10,196 bases of DNA from positions 1 to 10,196 of the forward strand of contig JAJYPU010000061.1 in NCBI GenBank assembly GCA_021795095.1, written 5' to 3'. Numbering within the stretch: position 1 is the stretch's first letter; every line of letters starts with the position of its first letter. This stretch comes from Actinomycetes bacterium (GTDB lineage Bacteria > Actinomycetota > Acidimicrobiia > Acidimicrobiales > RAAP-2). Position numbers and translations under genes: made by a program. The notes under the pieces were generated by a model, which searched no databases, was not told the DNA's origin, and worked only from the letters and a program-made list of their open reading frames with translations. Below are positions 1 through 7,246 of the stretch, piece after piece.

Positions 1-433
1 GGCCGGCGGTGTGCACGAAGTAGGCCTCGGGGCTCTCGGAGTGGTGTTCGATGGCGCCGATGCCACCCTGGAAGGGGAGCCGAATGACCAACCCCATCGT
101 GTAGACGCCAGCCGAACGCTTGTGGAGCTTGGCGACCTGGGAGACGATCTGGTCGAAGGCCGGGTAGACGAAGCCGTCGAACTGGATCTCCACCACGGTG
201 CGATAGCCCCGGATGGCGAGGCCGACCGAGGTGCCCACGATCGCCGACTCGGCGAGCGGGGCGTCGATCACGCGGTCCTCGCCGAAATCCTTCTGCAGGC
301 CGTCGGTGATCCGAAAGACCCCTCCGAGCTTGCCGATGTCCTCACCCATCAAGAGGACCTTGCGGTCCTTCTCCATCGCTCGCCGCAGACCTTCGTTGAG
401 GGCCTTAGCCATGGTCATGGACTGCTGCGCCAT
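1..433 (-). CDS. 2-oxoacid dehydrogenase E1 component, beta subunit (partial, C-terminus off the left edge)
   Basis: This is the beta subunit of the thiamine-diphosphate E1 enzyme that decarboxylates pyruvate or branched-chain 2-oxo acids in the cytoplasm and passes the acyl group to the E2 lipoyl protein. The first 144 residues are visible; full-length relatives are usually about 325-350 residues. Family landmarks are a GEDIGKLGGVF stretch (residues 30-40), the DAPLAES segment with the conserved Glu at 62, EIQFDGFVYPAFDQ (82-95), and the HHSESPEAYF segment (130-139). The ATG overlaps the TGA of the alpha gene by one base (TGATG), which points to translational coupling and one operon. An E2 gene would be expected beyond the left edge but is not visible. 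Family assignment is secure; pyruvate versus branched-chain substrate cannot be decided here. Confidence 0.93.
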   Translation of the reverse strand, partial: MAQQSMTMAKALNEGLRRAMEKDRKVLLMGEDIGKLGGVFRITDGLQKDFGEDRVIDAPLAESAIVGTSVGLAIRGYRTVVEIQFDGFVYPAFDQIVSQVAKLHKRSAGVYTMGLVIRLPFQGGIGAIEHHSESPEAYFVHTAG

Positions 434-1497
434 CAGTGACCCCCGCTGATTCCGAGTTCGATCATCTCACGCCGGCCGGCCTCGACGAGTGGGTGCGGCT
501 CGGCGTAGACGTGGTCGAACATCATCGTCGGATCGGGCGCATCCATGGCGAGGACGTCCTCGCGAAGTTGCAGCGCCAGCTGCTCGGCCTCGGCGGCGAC
601 CTCGTCGAAGGTCACCTTGTGCACGCCGAACTCGCGCGCGAGCAGCGCCTTCACCCGCTCGATCGGGTCACGGTGACGCCACACCTCGACCTCGGCGTCC
701 ACGCGGTAGCGCGTCGGGTCATCCGAGGTTGTGTGCGCGCCCATCCGGTAGGTGTAGGCCTCGATCAGCGTCGGACCGCCGCCCGCGCGGGCGTTGTCGA
801 GGGCGCGTTTGGCGACCTCGTACATGGCCAAGACGTCGTTGCCGTCGACGCGAACACCGGGGAAGCCGAAGCCGTGGGCGCGGTGGTAGAGCGGGATCTT
901 GGTCTGCAGCGACGTCGGCTCCGAGATCGCCCACTGGTTGTTCTGCAGCACGAACACCACCGGGGCGTTGAAGGACGCCGCCCACACGAAGGACTCGAGG
1001 ACGTCACCCTGGCTGGAGGCGCCGTCGCCGAAGAAGGTCATGACCGCCTCTTCGGCGCCGTCACGCTGAATGCCCATCGCGTAGCCGACGGCGTGCAGCG
1101 TCTGGTCGCCGAGCACCACCATGGGCAACGAGTGACGGTACTGCTGGGGGTCCCAGCCCCCCGTCGTGGTCGCTCGAAAGATCCGCAGCATGTCGCGCGG
1201 TGGCACTCCACGGGTCCACGCGACTCCGTGCTCGCGGTAGCTCGGGAAGGAGAAGTCCATCGGCGCGAGCGCCCGGCCGGCGCCGATCTGGGCCGCCTCT
1301 TGGCCCTGCAGGGGTGCCCACAGCGCTAACTGGCCCTGTCGTTGGAGCGACGTCGACTCGTTGCAGAGCCGCCGCACGATCACCATGTCTCGGTAAAAAC
1401 CGAGGATCTCGTCCCGCCCGAGCTCACTGCCGTACTCGGGGTGGGAGATCCGCTCGCCCTCGGGGGTGAGCAGTTGAACAAGCTCGTCACTGATCAT
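433..1497 (-). CDS. pdhA: 2-oxoacid (pyruvate or branched-chain) dehydrogenase E1 component, alpha subunit
   Basis: This is the thiamine-diphosphate-binding alpha subunit of the E1 heterotetramer, 354 residues, a normal family length. The cofactor motif runs from GDGASSQGD (starting near residue 157) to the paired Asn of LQNNQWAIS (about 186-187). The later YRMGAHTTSDDPTRYR segment (about 250-265) is the conserved active-site loop that in mitochondrial relatives carries the regulatory phosphorylation site. Its TTSDD form resembles branched-chain 2-oxoacid enzymes, while DPTRYR is shared with pyruvate enzymes, so the symbol is nominal and bkdA is an alternative. I chose ATG at 1497 over the TTG immediately upstream because AAGGAG sits five bases before the ATG and only two before the TTG. 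The beta gene follows directly. The gene is divergent from the MFS transporter with a 52-bp gap. Confidence 0.95.
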   Translation of the reverse strand: MISDELVQLLTPEGERISHPEYGSELGRDEILGFYRDMVIVRRLCNESTSLQRQGQLALWAPLQGQEAAQIGAGRALAPMDFSFPSYREHGVAWTRGVPPRDMLRIFRATTTGGWDPQQYRHSLPMVVLGDQTLHAVGYAMGIQRDGAEEAVMTFFGDGASSQGDVLESFVWAASFNAPVVFVLQNNQWAISEPTSLQTKIPLYHRAHGFGFPGVRVDGNDVLAMYEVAKRALDNARAGGGPTLIEAYTYRMGAHTTSDDPTRYRVDAEVEVWRHRDPIERVKALLAREFGVHKVTFDEVAAEAEQLALQLREDVLAMDAPDPTMMFDHVYAEPHPLVEAGRREMIELGISGGH

Positions 1498-1502
1498 CAA
1501 CT

Positions 1503-1508
1503 CTCCTT
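1503..1508 (-). promoter_or_regulatory. Ribosome binding site of E1 alpha
   Basis: AAGGAG on the minus strand lies five bases before the ATG at 1497. It decides the start in favour of this ATG over the overlapping in-frame TTG at 1500. Confidence 0.8.
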
Positions 1509-1525
1509 CAGCCCGGCCCTTTGAG

Positions 1526-1531
1526 ACAATA
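1526..1531 (-). promoter_or_regulatory. Possible -10 element of the E1 operon
   Basis: TATTGT on the minus strand fits TANNNT. It would give a start about seven bases downstream and a leader of roughly 20 bases containing the AAGGAG site. No convincing -35 is visible. It lies back to back with the transporter's -10 in a 52-bp divergent gap. This is a low-confidence inference from position and base composition. Confidence 0.3.
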
Positions 1532-1537
1532 GCCCCC

Positions 1538-1543
1538 TACGAT
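1538..1543 (+). promoter_or_regulatory. Putative -10 element for leaderless transcription of the MFS gene
   Basis: TACGAT is followed by exactly six bases and then the ATG at 1550, so transcription would begin at or next to the start codon. No Shine-Dalgarno sequence precedes that ATG. The same TANNNT-N6-start arrangement recurs before rlmN and the ABC ATPase gene. Confidence 0.55.
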
Positions 1544-1549
1544 AAATGG

Positions 1550-2770
1550 ATGTCTCGGCTCTGGGTGGACGTCGGCCCGCTACGCCACCACCGTGACTTC
1601 CGCCTCCTCGTGGCCGGACAACTGGTCTCGCTCTTCGGCAGCAATCTCACCGTCGTGGCCGTTCCCTACCAGGTGTACCGGGAGACCCACTCGAGTCTCT
1701 GGGTGGGCATCGCGAGCCTCATCCAGCTCCCGGCGCTGATCGCCGGCTCGCTCTGGGGCGGCGCCTTCGGCGACCGCTACGACCGACGACACCTCTTCGT
1801 GCTGAGCTCGGTCGTGCTCGGACTGCTGAGCGGCGCGCTCGCGCTCAACGCGAGCCTGTCCCGGAGCCACTTCGTCGCGCTGCTCGTGCTCGCGGCCCTC
1901 GCCGCCGGCGCCGGCGGCTTCGCGGGACCCATTCGGACCGCGACCATCCCGCTGCTCGTGGGCGGTGACGAGCTCGTCGCGGCCTACTCGATCAACCAGG
2001 TCATCGTGAACACCGCGACCATCATCGGCACCGCGATCGCCGGCGTGCTGCTCGCTGCGGTCGGACTCGCCTCGTGCTACTGGATCGACGCGGGGACCTT
2101 CGCCGTGCTCGCCGCGGCCACCTCGCTCATGGCCCCGATCCCCCCGAGCGGGGACCACGGCGGCGTCGCGGTGCTGCGCGCCATCCGCGACGGATTCCGC
2201 TACGTGCGCGAGAACCCAACCGCCCAGGCCGTCTACCTGATCGACCTGAACGCCATGGTCTTCGGTCTGCCGCGCGCCCTCTTCCCGGCCGTGGCGCTCA
2301 CCGTCTACCACGGCGGGCCGCGCGTGCTCGGCCTGCTCTACGCGGCGCCGGGCGTCGGCGCCCTCGTCATGGCGGTGGCGACGGGCTGGATCGCCCACGT
2401 TCGCCGTCGCGGGCGGCTGGTCGTGCTCGTCGTGGTCCTCTGGGGCGCGGCGATGGCGGTCTTCGGCGCGGTCCACGTGATCGCGATCGGCCTGGGCTGT
2501 CTCGCGGTGGCGGGTGCGGCCGACGTCATCTCCACGGTGCTGCGCAACACGATCCTGCAGAACGCGATCACCGACGAGTACCGCAGCCGCATCTCGGCGA
2601 TCCAGCTCGCCGTCGTGACCGGCGGTCCGCGCCTCGGAGACCTCGAGTCGGGTGCCGTGGCGAACCTCGTCTCCACCGAGTTCTCGATCGTCTCGGGCGG
2701 ACTCGCGTGCATCGTTGGCGCCTGGCTACTGGTGCGCTGGCGACCGGCCTTCTGGCGCGACACGGCGTGA
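1550..2770 (+). CDS. MFS transporter, EntS-like (MFS_3) family
   Basis: A 406-residue integral membrane protein with about 12 hydrophobic segments, the usual size for a major facilitator. The loop after the second helix carries the MFS signature GAFGDRYDRRHL (residues 71-82). The C-terminal RISAIQLAVVTGGPRLGDLESG segment (about 347-368) resembles the conserved end of the EntS/MFS_3 group, whose known members export siderophores or drugs by proton antiport. The substrate here is unknown, and no siderophore genes are in view. ATG 1550 is preceded by no Shine-Dalgarno but by a well-placed TACGAT, so I infer a leaderless message. The overlapping ATG at 1546 is out of frame. The 3' end overlaps the end of convergent rlmN by 45 bp. 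Family confidence is high; function confidence is low. Confidence 0.9.
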   Translation: MSRLWVDVGPLRHHRDFRLLVAGQLVSLFGSNLTVVAVPYQVYRETHSSLWVGIASLIQLPALIAGSLWGGAFGDRYDRRHLFVLSSVVLGLLSGALALNASLSRSHFVALLVLAALAAGAGGFAGPIRTATIPLLVGGDELVAAYSINQVIVNTATIIGTAIAGVLLAAVGLASCYWIDAGTFAVLAAATSLMAPIPPSGDHGGVAVLRAIRDGFRYVRENPTAQAVYLIDLNAMVFGLPRALFPAVALTVYHGGPRVLGLLYAAPGVGALVMAVATGWIAHVRRRGRLVVLVVVLWGAAMAVFGAVHVIAIGLGCLAVAGAADVISTVLRNTILQNAITDEYRSRISAIQLAVVTGGPRLGDLESGAVANLVSTEFSIVSGGLACIVGAWLLVRWRPAFWRDTA

Positions 2771-3799
2771 ACGGATCGCCACCGATCGCTTGGCATTGGT
2801 GACCGCGGCCAGTTGGCCGCAGGCCGCGTCGATCGAACGGCCGCGGGTGTTGCGAACGGTCGCGTTGACCCCGCGCGCGACCAGTCCATCGCGAAACGCG
2901 CGCACCCGCTCGGGCGTCGAGCCGCGCACCAGGTAGCCGGGCGTAGGGTTGAGCGGGATGAGGTTCACGTGCGCGCGCAACCCCGACGCGAAGTCCACCA
3001 GCTCGTCGCGCGCTCGGTCGGTGTCATTGACGCCGTCGATGAGGGCCCACTCGAAACTAATCCGTCGGCCCGTCGCGTCGACCCACCGTTCGCAGGCCTC
3101 GTAGAGACGCGCGAGCGGGTAGCGCCGGTTGAGCGGCACGAGCGAGTCACGGGTCTCGTCGTTGGCCGCGTGCAGGCTCACCGCGAGGGTGATCGCGAGC
3201 CCCTCCTCGGCGAGGCGCTCGATCCCCGGCACGACGCCGACGGTCGAGATCGTCAGGTGGCGCGCACTGAGACCGCGCGCGTCGTGCAGTCGTCGAACGA
3301 CCTCCACGGTGACCCGGTAGTTCGCCAACGGCTCGCCCATCCCCATGAAGACCACGTTGGAGAGCCGCCGTGGCGCGGCGGCGCGGGTCGCGTAGAGCAC
3401 CTGCTCGACGACCTCGCCCACCGTGAGCTGACGGGTGAAGCCGGCCTGGCCCGTGGCGCAGAACGTGCAGCCCATGGCGCACCCGGCCTGGCTGGACACG
3501 CACACCGTCACCCGGTCGTCGTAGACCATGAGGACCGTCTCGATCGTGGCCCCGTCGGCGAGCTCGAAAACCCACTTGCGCGTCGAGCCGTGGTCGCTCG
3601 AGACGTCGGCGCGGGCCGTCAGGGTCGAGGGGAAGCGCGACGCCAGACTCGCGCGAAGTCCGGCGGGCACCGTAGTGATGTCGGCGAGCGCGCGACCTTC
3701 GACCCACAGGCCCCGCCACAGCTGGTCGGTGCGGAATCGGGGCTCGCCCTCGAGCAGGGCCGCGAGCCCGTCGCGGTCGAAGTCGTAGAGCGAGGCCAC
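2726..3799 (-). CDS. rlmN: Dual-specificity 23S rRNA/tRNA adenine-C2 methyltransferase RlmN (radical SAM)
   Basis: RlmN methylates C2 of A2503 in 23S rRNA (E. coli numbering) and of A37 in some tRNAs, using radical SAM chemistry. The 357-residue protein has the CxxxCxxC cluster motif at C107, C111 and C114 (GCAMGCTFCATGQ). C100, seven residues before the first cluster Cys, matches the catalytic Cys118 of E. coli RlmN by spacing. C327 in DAACGQL matches the methyl-carrying Cys355. GMGEP is at 153-157. The start is GTG: no Shine-Dalgarno is present, but TAGCGT lies six bases upstream, suggesting a leaderless transcript. After CGQL about 28 residues remain; these are encoded partly within the 45-bp overlap with the MFS gene. 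The frr-cdsA neighbours common for actinobacterial rlmN are absent. Assignment is very secure. Confidence 0.97.
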   Translation of the reverse strand: MASLYDFDRDGLAALLEGEPRFRTDQLWRGLWVEGRALADITTVPAGLRASLASRFPSTLTARADVSSDHGSTRKWVFELADGATIETVLMVYDDRVTVCVSSQAGCAMGCTFCATGQAGFTRQLTVGEVVEQVLYATRAAAPRRLSNVVFMGMGEPLANYRVTVEVVRRLHDARGLSARHLTISTVGVVPGIERLAEEGLAITLAVSLHAANDETRDSLVPLNRRYPLARLYEACERWVDATGRRISFEWALIDGVNDTDRARDELVDFASGLRAHVNLIPLNPTPGYLVRGSTPERVRAFRDGLVARGVNATVRNTRGRSIDAACGQLAAVTNAKRSVAIRSRRVAPEGRSPAHQ

Positions 3800-3805
3800 G
3801 GGTCC

Positions 3806-3811
3806 ACGCTA
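3806..3811 (-). promoter_or_regulatory. Putative -10 element for leaderless transcription of rlmN
   Basis: TAGCGT on the minus strand is followed by six bases and then the GTG start at 3799. No Shine-Dalgarno lies between. A TTGTCG 19 bases further upstream is a weak -35 candidate. Confidence 0.5.
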
Positions 3812-3881
3812 GGCGTCTGAACGTCGGGGTCGACAATCTCTGCTTGACTCGAAGACGGACACCGGCGTGGTCCGGTTACTC

Positions 3882-3887
3882 GAGGAG
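3882..3887 (+). promoter_or_regulatory. Ribosome binding site of the SDR gene
   Basis: GAGGAG lies six bases before the ATG at 3894. It supports this start over the in-frame GTG at 3867, which would add nine residues in front of the conserved fold. Confidence 0.8.
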
Positions 3888-3893
3888 CTAGTC

Positions 3894-4670
<777 letters not shown>

Positions 4671-4671
4671 T

Positions 4672-6252
4672 TCAACCCGCGAGGTCGCGCCGGGCGAACC
4701 ACCCGATCGCAGCCGCGAGCGCGACGGCGCCCACGACCACGAACCCCGCAACCGTGCCCCAGTCGGGCGCCACCGCGGGCACGAGTCGCGAGTAGTGGTA
4801 GATCGACGCGTCCACGACCGCCGCCGGCCAGTGCAGCGGCGGGCCGAGGACGGCGTCGAGGTAGCTGAGCGCGAGCAGCCCGCTCAAGGTGACCTGCACC
4901 AATCGGGGCACCAGCGCGACCGCCAGCGCCGCCACGCCGAGCACCAGGGGCACCCCGGTGAGCGCGTTGGTGGTGGCGGCGAGCGCGGTCGGCAACGACA
5001 GCGACGAACCGCCCGAGCCGACGCCGACCCAGATGCCCACCGCCGTCACGACGGCCACGAGAACGGCCCCGACGCCCGCGACGACGCTCGTCGATCCGAG
5101 CCAGGCCCGCCGCCCCGCGCCGTTGCCCAGGGGCAGTTCGAGACGCCCCGACACGACGTCCGCACCAACCGTCGCGACCACCGACACGACGAAGAACCCG
5201 AGCCCGAGCGCGAGAAACGTGCTGATCTCGCCCACGTAGCCGCGCACCGAGACCAGCTCGCCCAGGTGCCAGCGGGCCAGGAGTTGGGCGAAGGACCGGT
5301 CCGTACGGCCGAAGGTGACCAGCGCGTTCGTGAGGTAGCCGATGACGAGGCCCACCACGCCCGTCACGACGAGCCAGACGACGAGCGTGCTCGCGAGTTC
5401 GCGCCAGGCGAAGCGCCACGTCGACGTGAGCAGCGCCGGCCGCAAGGTCCCGCGGTCGCTGCGCCGCCACCACGCCGATCCGACGTCCCGGTGGCCCGCC
5501 ATCGACACGAGCACCGCCACGACGAGCACCGGGGTGACCAACAGTGGCACCAGCCAGACGGCCTCGCGGTGTTGGAAGGCCCCGACGCGCTCGAGCCACC
5601 CGAAGGGCGTGAGCGACGCCAGCCAAGACCCGTTGGTCGACGCGTCGGCCACCATGCGCGCCAGGTACCCGACGCCGATCGCGCCGAGGGCCATTTGGGA
5701 GGCCGAACGACGCGGCGCGAGTAGTTCGGAGGCCACCAGGCCAGTCGCCTGGGCGCACCAGGCGAGTCCGGTCAGTCCGGCGCCGTAGAGGACGCTGTCG
5801 AGGGGCTGCTGACCGTTGGCGACGAGCGCGACGAAGACGGCGAGACCCACCGCGACCCCGCTGAGGGCGAGCACGCCGATGGTCTCGCGGTAGACCGTCG
5901 CGCGCGAGACCCGCTCGATGACGAGCAGGTCCCAGGTACCGGTGTCCTCGGCCCCCCGGGTGACGCGCGTCGCACCGAGCGCCGCCCAGATCGCGACCGC
6001 CAGGGTCACCACGATGCCCACCTTCCACAGCACGTACGCGCCCGCGGTGTCCAGGCCGGTGAAGTCGCCGTAGAGGGCCCGGAAGGCCGGATTGCGCAAC
6101 AGCGCCGAGACGCCGGTCAGCGCGAGCGCGCCACCGCTGATGTTGTAGGTGGCGACGGCCACCGTAACGATCACGACGAGCAGTGCGGCCATCACGACCG
6201 TGGTGAGGCGGATCTGACACCAGGTGACCCCGCGGGCGGAGCGCGGACCCAT
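4672..6252 (-). CDS. ABC-2 type exporter permease, fused double-length (TnrB3/COG3559-like)
   Basis: A 526-residue polytopic protein with roughly 12 hydrophobic segments (first about 16-36, last about 500-519), twice the size of a standard ABC-2 permease. Two similar cytoplasmic motifs suggest two fused halves: GAEDTGTWDLLVIERVSRATVY (about 100-121) and VVSGRLELPLGNGAGRRAWL (about 366-385). This layout matches the permeases annotated as polyketide-antibiotic exporters in Actinobacteria. The ATG immediately follows the TAG of the ATPase gene with no gap, so expression probably relies on translational coupling. The two proteins would form a cytoplasmic-membrane exporter. The substrate is unknown; no biosynthetic cluster or dedicated regulator is in the window. 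The end lies one base from the convergent SDR gene, with no hairpin in between. Confidence 0.85.
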   Translation of the reverse strand: MGPRSARGVTWCQIRLTTVVMAALLVVIVTVAVATYNISGGALALTGVSALLRNPAFRALYGDFTGLDTAGAYVLWKVGIVVTLAVAIWAALGATRVTRGAEDTGTWDLLVIERVSRATVYRETIGVLALSGVAVGLAVFVALVANGQQPLDSVLYGAGLTGLAWCAQATGLVASELLAPRRSASQMALGAIGVGYLARMVADASTNGSWLASLTPFGWLERVGAFQHREAVWLVPLLVTPVLVVAVLVSMAGHRDVGSAWWRRSDRGTLRPALLTSTWRFAWRELASTLVVWLVVTGVVGLVIGYLTNALVTFGRTDRSFAQLLARWHLGELVSVRGYVGEISTFLALGLGFFVVSVVATVGADVVSGRLELPLGNGAGRRAWLGSTSVVAGVGAVLVAVVTAVGIWVGVGSGGSSLSLPTALAATTNALTGVPLVLGVAALAVALVPRLVQVTLSGLLALSYLDAVLGPPLHWPAAVVDASIYHYSRLVPAVAPDWGTVAGFVVVGAVALAAAIGWFARRDLAG

Positions 6253-7131
6253 CTACCCGCACGACTCGTCGTAGTACGAGAGGAAGATCTCCTCAAGGCT
6301 TGACTCGTGGGTGCGCATCGACGTGATCGTGCCCCGACCAAGCACGACGAGCAGCGGCTCGAGGGGCCCGACCACTCGGACTCGGACCTCGTCGCCCTCG
6401 CGCGACACGACGCTCACACCCGGGACCGATTCCAGGTCGTCGAACTCGCCGGCCACGTCAATCTCCACGCCGACGACGTCACGGAGCTCGTCGATCGCCG
6501 ATACGGTGACGAGGCGGCCATCGCGGATCATCGCGACGCGCTCACAGAGGTGCTGCACCTCGGCCAAGATGTGCGAGCTGAGCAGCACCGCCTGACCCCG
6601 CGCTTGGGCCCCCAGCACGCAGTCGCGAAAGACCCGCTCCATCAGCGGGTCGAGTCCCGCGGTCGGCTCATCGAGCAGCAGCACCGGCGCGCGAGTCGCA
6701 AAGGCACTGATCAGGGCCACCTTCTGACGATTCCCCTTCGAGTACGCCCGTATCCGCTTGGCGGGGTCGAGCTCGAAACGCGCGATCAGGTCGTCGCGGT
6801 AGGACTCGTCGACCTCGCCGTGCAGAGAGCCCAGCAGCGTGATGACCTCGAGCCCCGTGAGCTGGGGCCAGAGCGCCACCTCGCCCGGCACGTACGCGAC
6901 GGCCCGGCGAGCCTGCGCCGAGCCGGCACGGTGGCCGAGGATGGACGCGGTGCCCGAGGTCGGGTGCAAGAGCCCAAGCAGCAGTCGCAGGGTGGTGGTC
7001 TTGCCGGCACCGTTGGGGCCGAGAAACCCGACCACCTCCCCGGCGTCGACCGCGAGACTCAACCCATCGACGGCCTTGGTCGGTCCGAAGTGCTTGGAGA
7101 GGCGAACCGCCTCGAGGGCGTGACCGGACAC
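6253..7131 (-). CDS. ABC transporter ATP-binding protein (DrrA-like exporter ATPase)
   Basis: The ATPase partner of the adjoining permease, 292 residues. Walker A is GPNGAGKTT (38-46), Walker B is VLLLDEPTAGLDP (150-162), and the switch His is in SSH (187). Two departures from the ABC consensus are visible. The Q-loop position reads YVPGEVALWPQLTG (80-93), with Gly where Gln is usual. The signature reads YSKGNRQKV (130-138) instead of LSGGQ. Both look typical of this exporter subgroup, so they do not imply loss of activity. A C-terminal domain of about 80 residues after the core (about 215-292) resembles the extension of DrrA-type ATPases. The start is GTG 7131 with no Shine-Dalgarno, but TAGATT six bases upstream suggests a leaderless message. 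First gene of a two-gene operon. Confidence 0.95.
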   Translation of the reverse strand: MSGHALEAVRLSKHFGPTKAVDGLSLAVDAGEVVGFLGPNGAGKTTTLRLLLGLLHPTSGTASILGHRAGSAQARRAVAYVPGEVALWPQLTGLEVITLLGSLHGEVDESYRDDLIARFELDPAKRIRAYSKGNRQKVALISAFATRAPVLLLDEPTAGLDPLMERVFRDCVLGAQARGQAVLLSSHILAEVQHLCERVAMIRDGRLVTVSAIDELRDVVGVEIDVAGEFDDLESVPGVSVVSREGDEVRVRVVGPLEPLLVVLGRGTITSMRTHESSLEEIFLSYYDESCG

Positions 7132-7137
7132 GACTGC

Positions 7138-7143
7138 AATCTA
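7138..7143 (-). promoter_or_regulatory. Putative -10 element for leaderless transcription of the ABC exporter operon
   Basis: TAGATT on the minus strand is followed by six bases and the GTG start at 7131. With a 17-base spacer the -35 region would fall at about 7161-7166, inside the neighbouring hairpin, where no TTGACA-like sequence is seen. Terminator and promoter therefore appear to overlap. Confidence 0.55.
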
Positions 7144-7151
7144 TCGGACGC

Positions 7152-7199
7152 CATGGCGCGCTCGGGACCCGACTGAGGTCGGGACCCGAGCGCGCCATG
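7152..7199 (-). terminator. Perfect 22-bp stem, 4-nt loop hairpin after the NrfD operon (probable terminator without U-tract)
   Basis: Arms 7152-7173 and 7178-7199 are exact reverse complements around the loop TGAG. It begins 37 bases after the stop of the Ig-like gene and ends just before the ABC operon promoter. Neither strand shows a T-run after it, so it fits the U-tract-less stem terminators proposed for Actinobacteria. Because it abuts the ABC promoter, an operator role is an alternative. Confidence 0.7.
7162..7189. repeat. Two copies of an 11-bp palindrome inside the hairpin
   Basis: TCGGGACCCGA occurs at 7162-7172 and at 7179-7189, 17 bases apart start to start. Each copy is a palindrome around a central A. 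They are part of the arms of the larger inverted repeat, and could also be a tandem protein-binding site upstream of the ABC operon. Confidence 0.6.
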
Positions 7200-7212
7200 T
7201 CCTGCGTTCCTA

Positions 7213-7246
7213 CGCGCACTCGGTGCGCGGGCTCGGTCAGCGAGCC
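7213..7246 (-). other. Two small tandem stem-loops at the 3' end of the Ig-like gene
   Basis: CGCGCA/TGCGCG (7213-7218 with 7224-7229) and GGCTCG/CGAGCC (7230-7235 with 7241-7246) each form a 6-bp stem with a 5-nt loop. The second encloses the stop codon at 7237-7239. With the 22-bp hairpin they make three stem-loops in a row at the end of the operon. In G+C-rich DNA, 6-bp stems can arise by chance. Confidence 0.4.

Noticed and set aside
436..1329. Plus-strand open frame opposite E1 alpha
   Set aside because: No recognisable motif and a composition typical of antisense frames; E1 alpha carries clear thiamine-diphosphate motifs on the other strand.
3844..3849. TTGACT upstream of the SDR gene as a -35 element
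   Set aside because: No TANNNT-like hexamer lies 16-19 bases downstream (the nearest, GTTACT, is 25 bases away), so I do not call a promoter. The 94-bp gap at 3800-3893 otherwise holds only the rlmN -10 candidate and the SDR ribosome binding site.
3867..3893. Upstream GTG start for the SDR gene
   Set aside because: It would add nine residues ahead of the conserved fold and run through the GAGGAG ribosome binding site that serves ATG 3894.
7138..7200. Large inverted repeat as the end of an insertion sequence or an attachment site
   Set aside because: No transposase or integrase, no flanking target duplication and no second copy in the window. The position between two operons fits a terminator or operator better.
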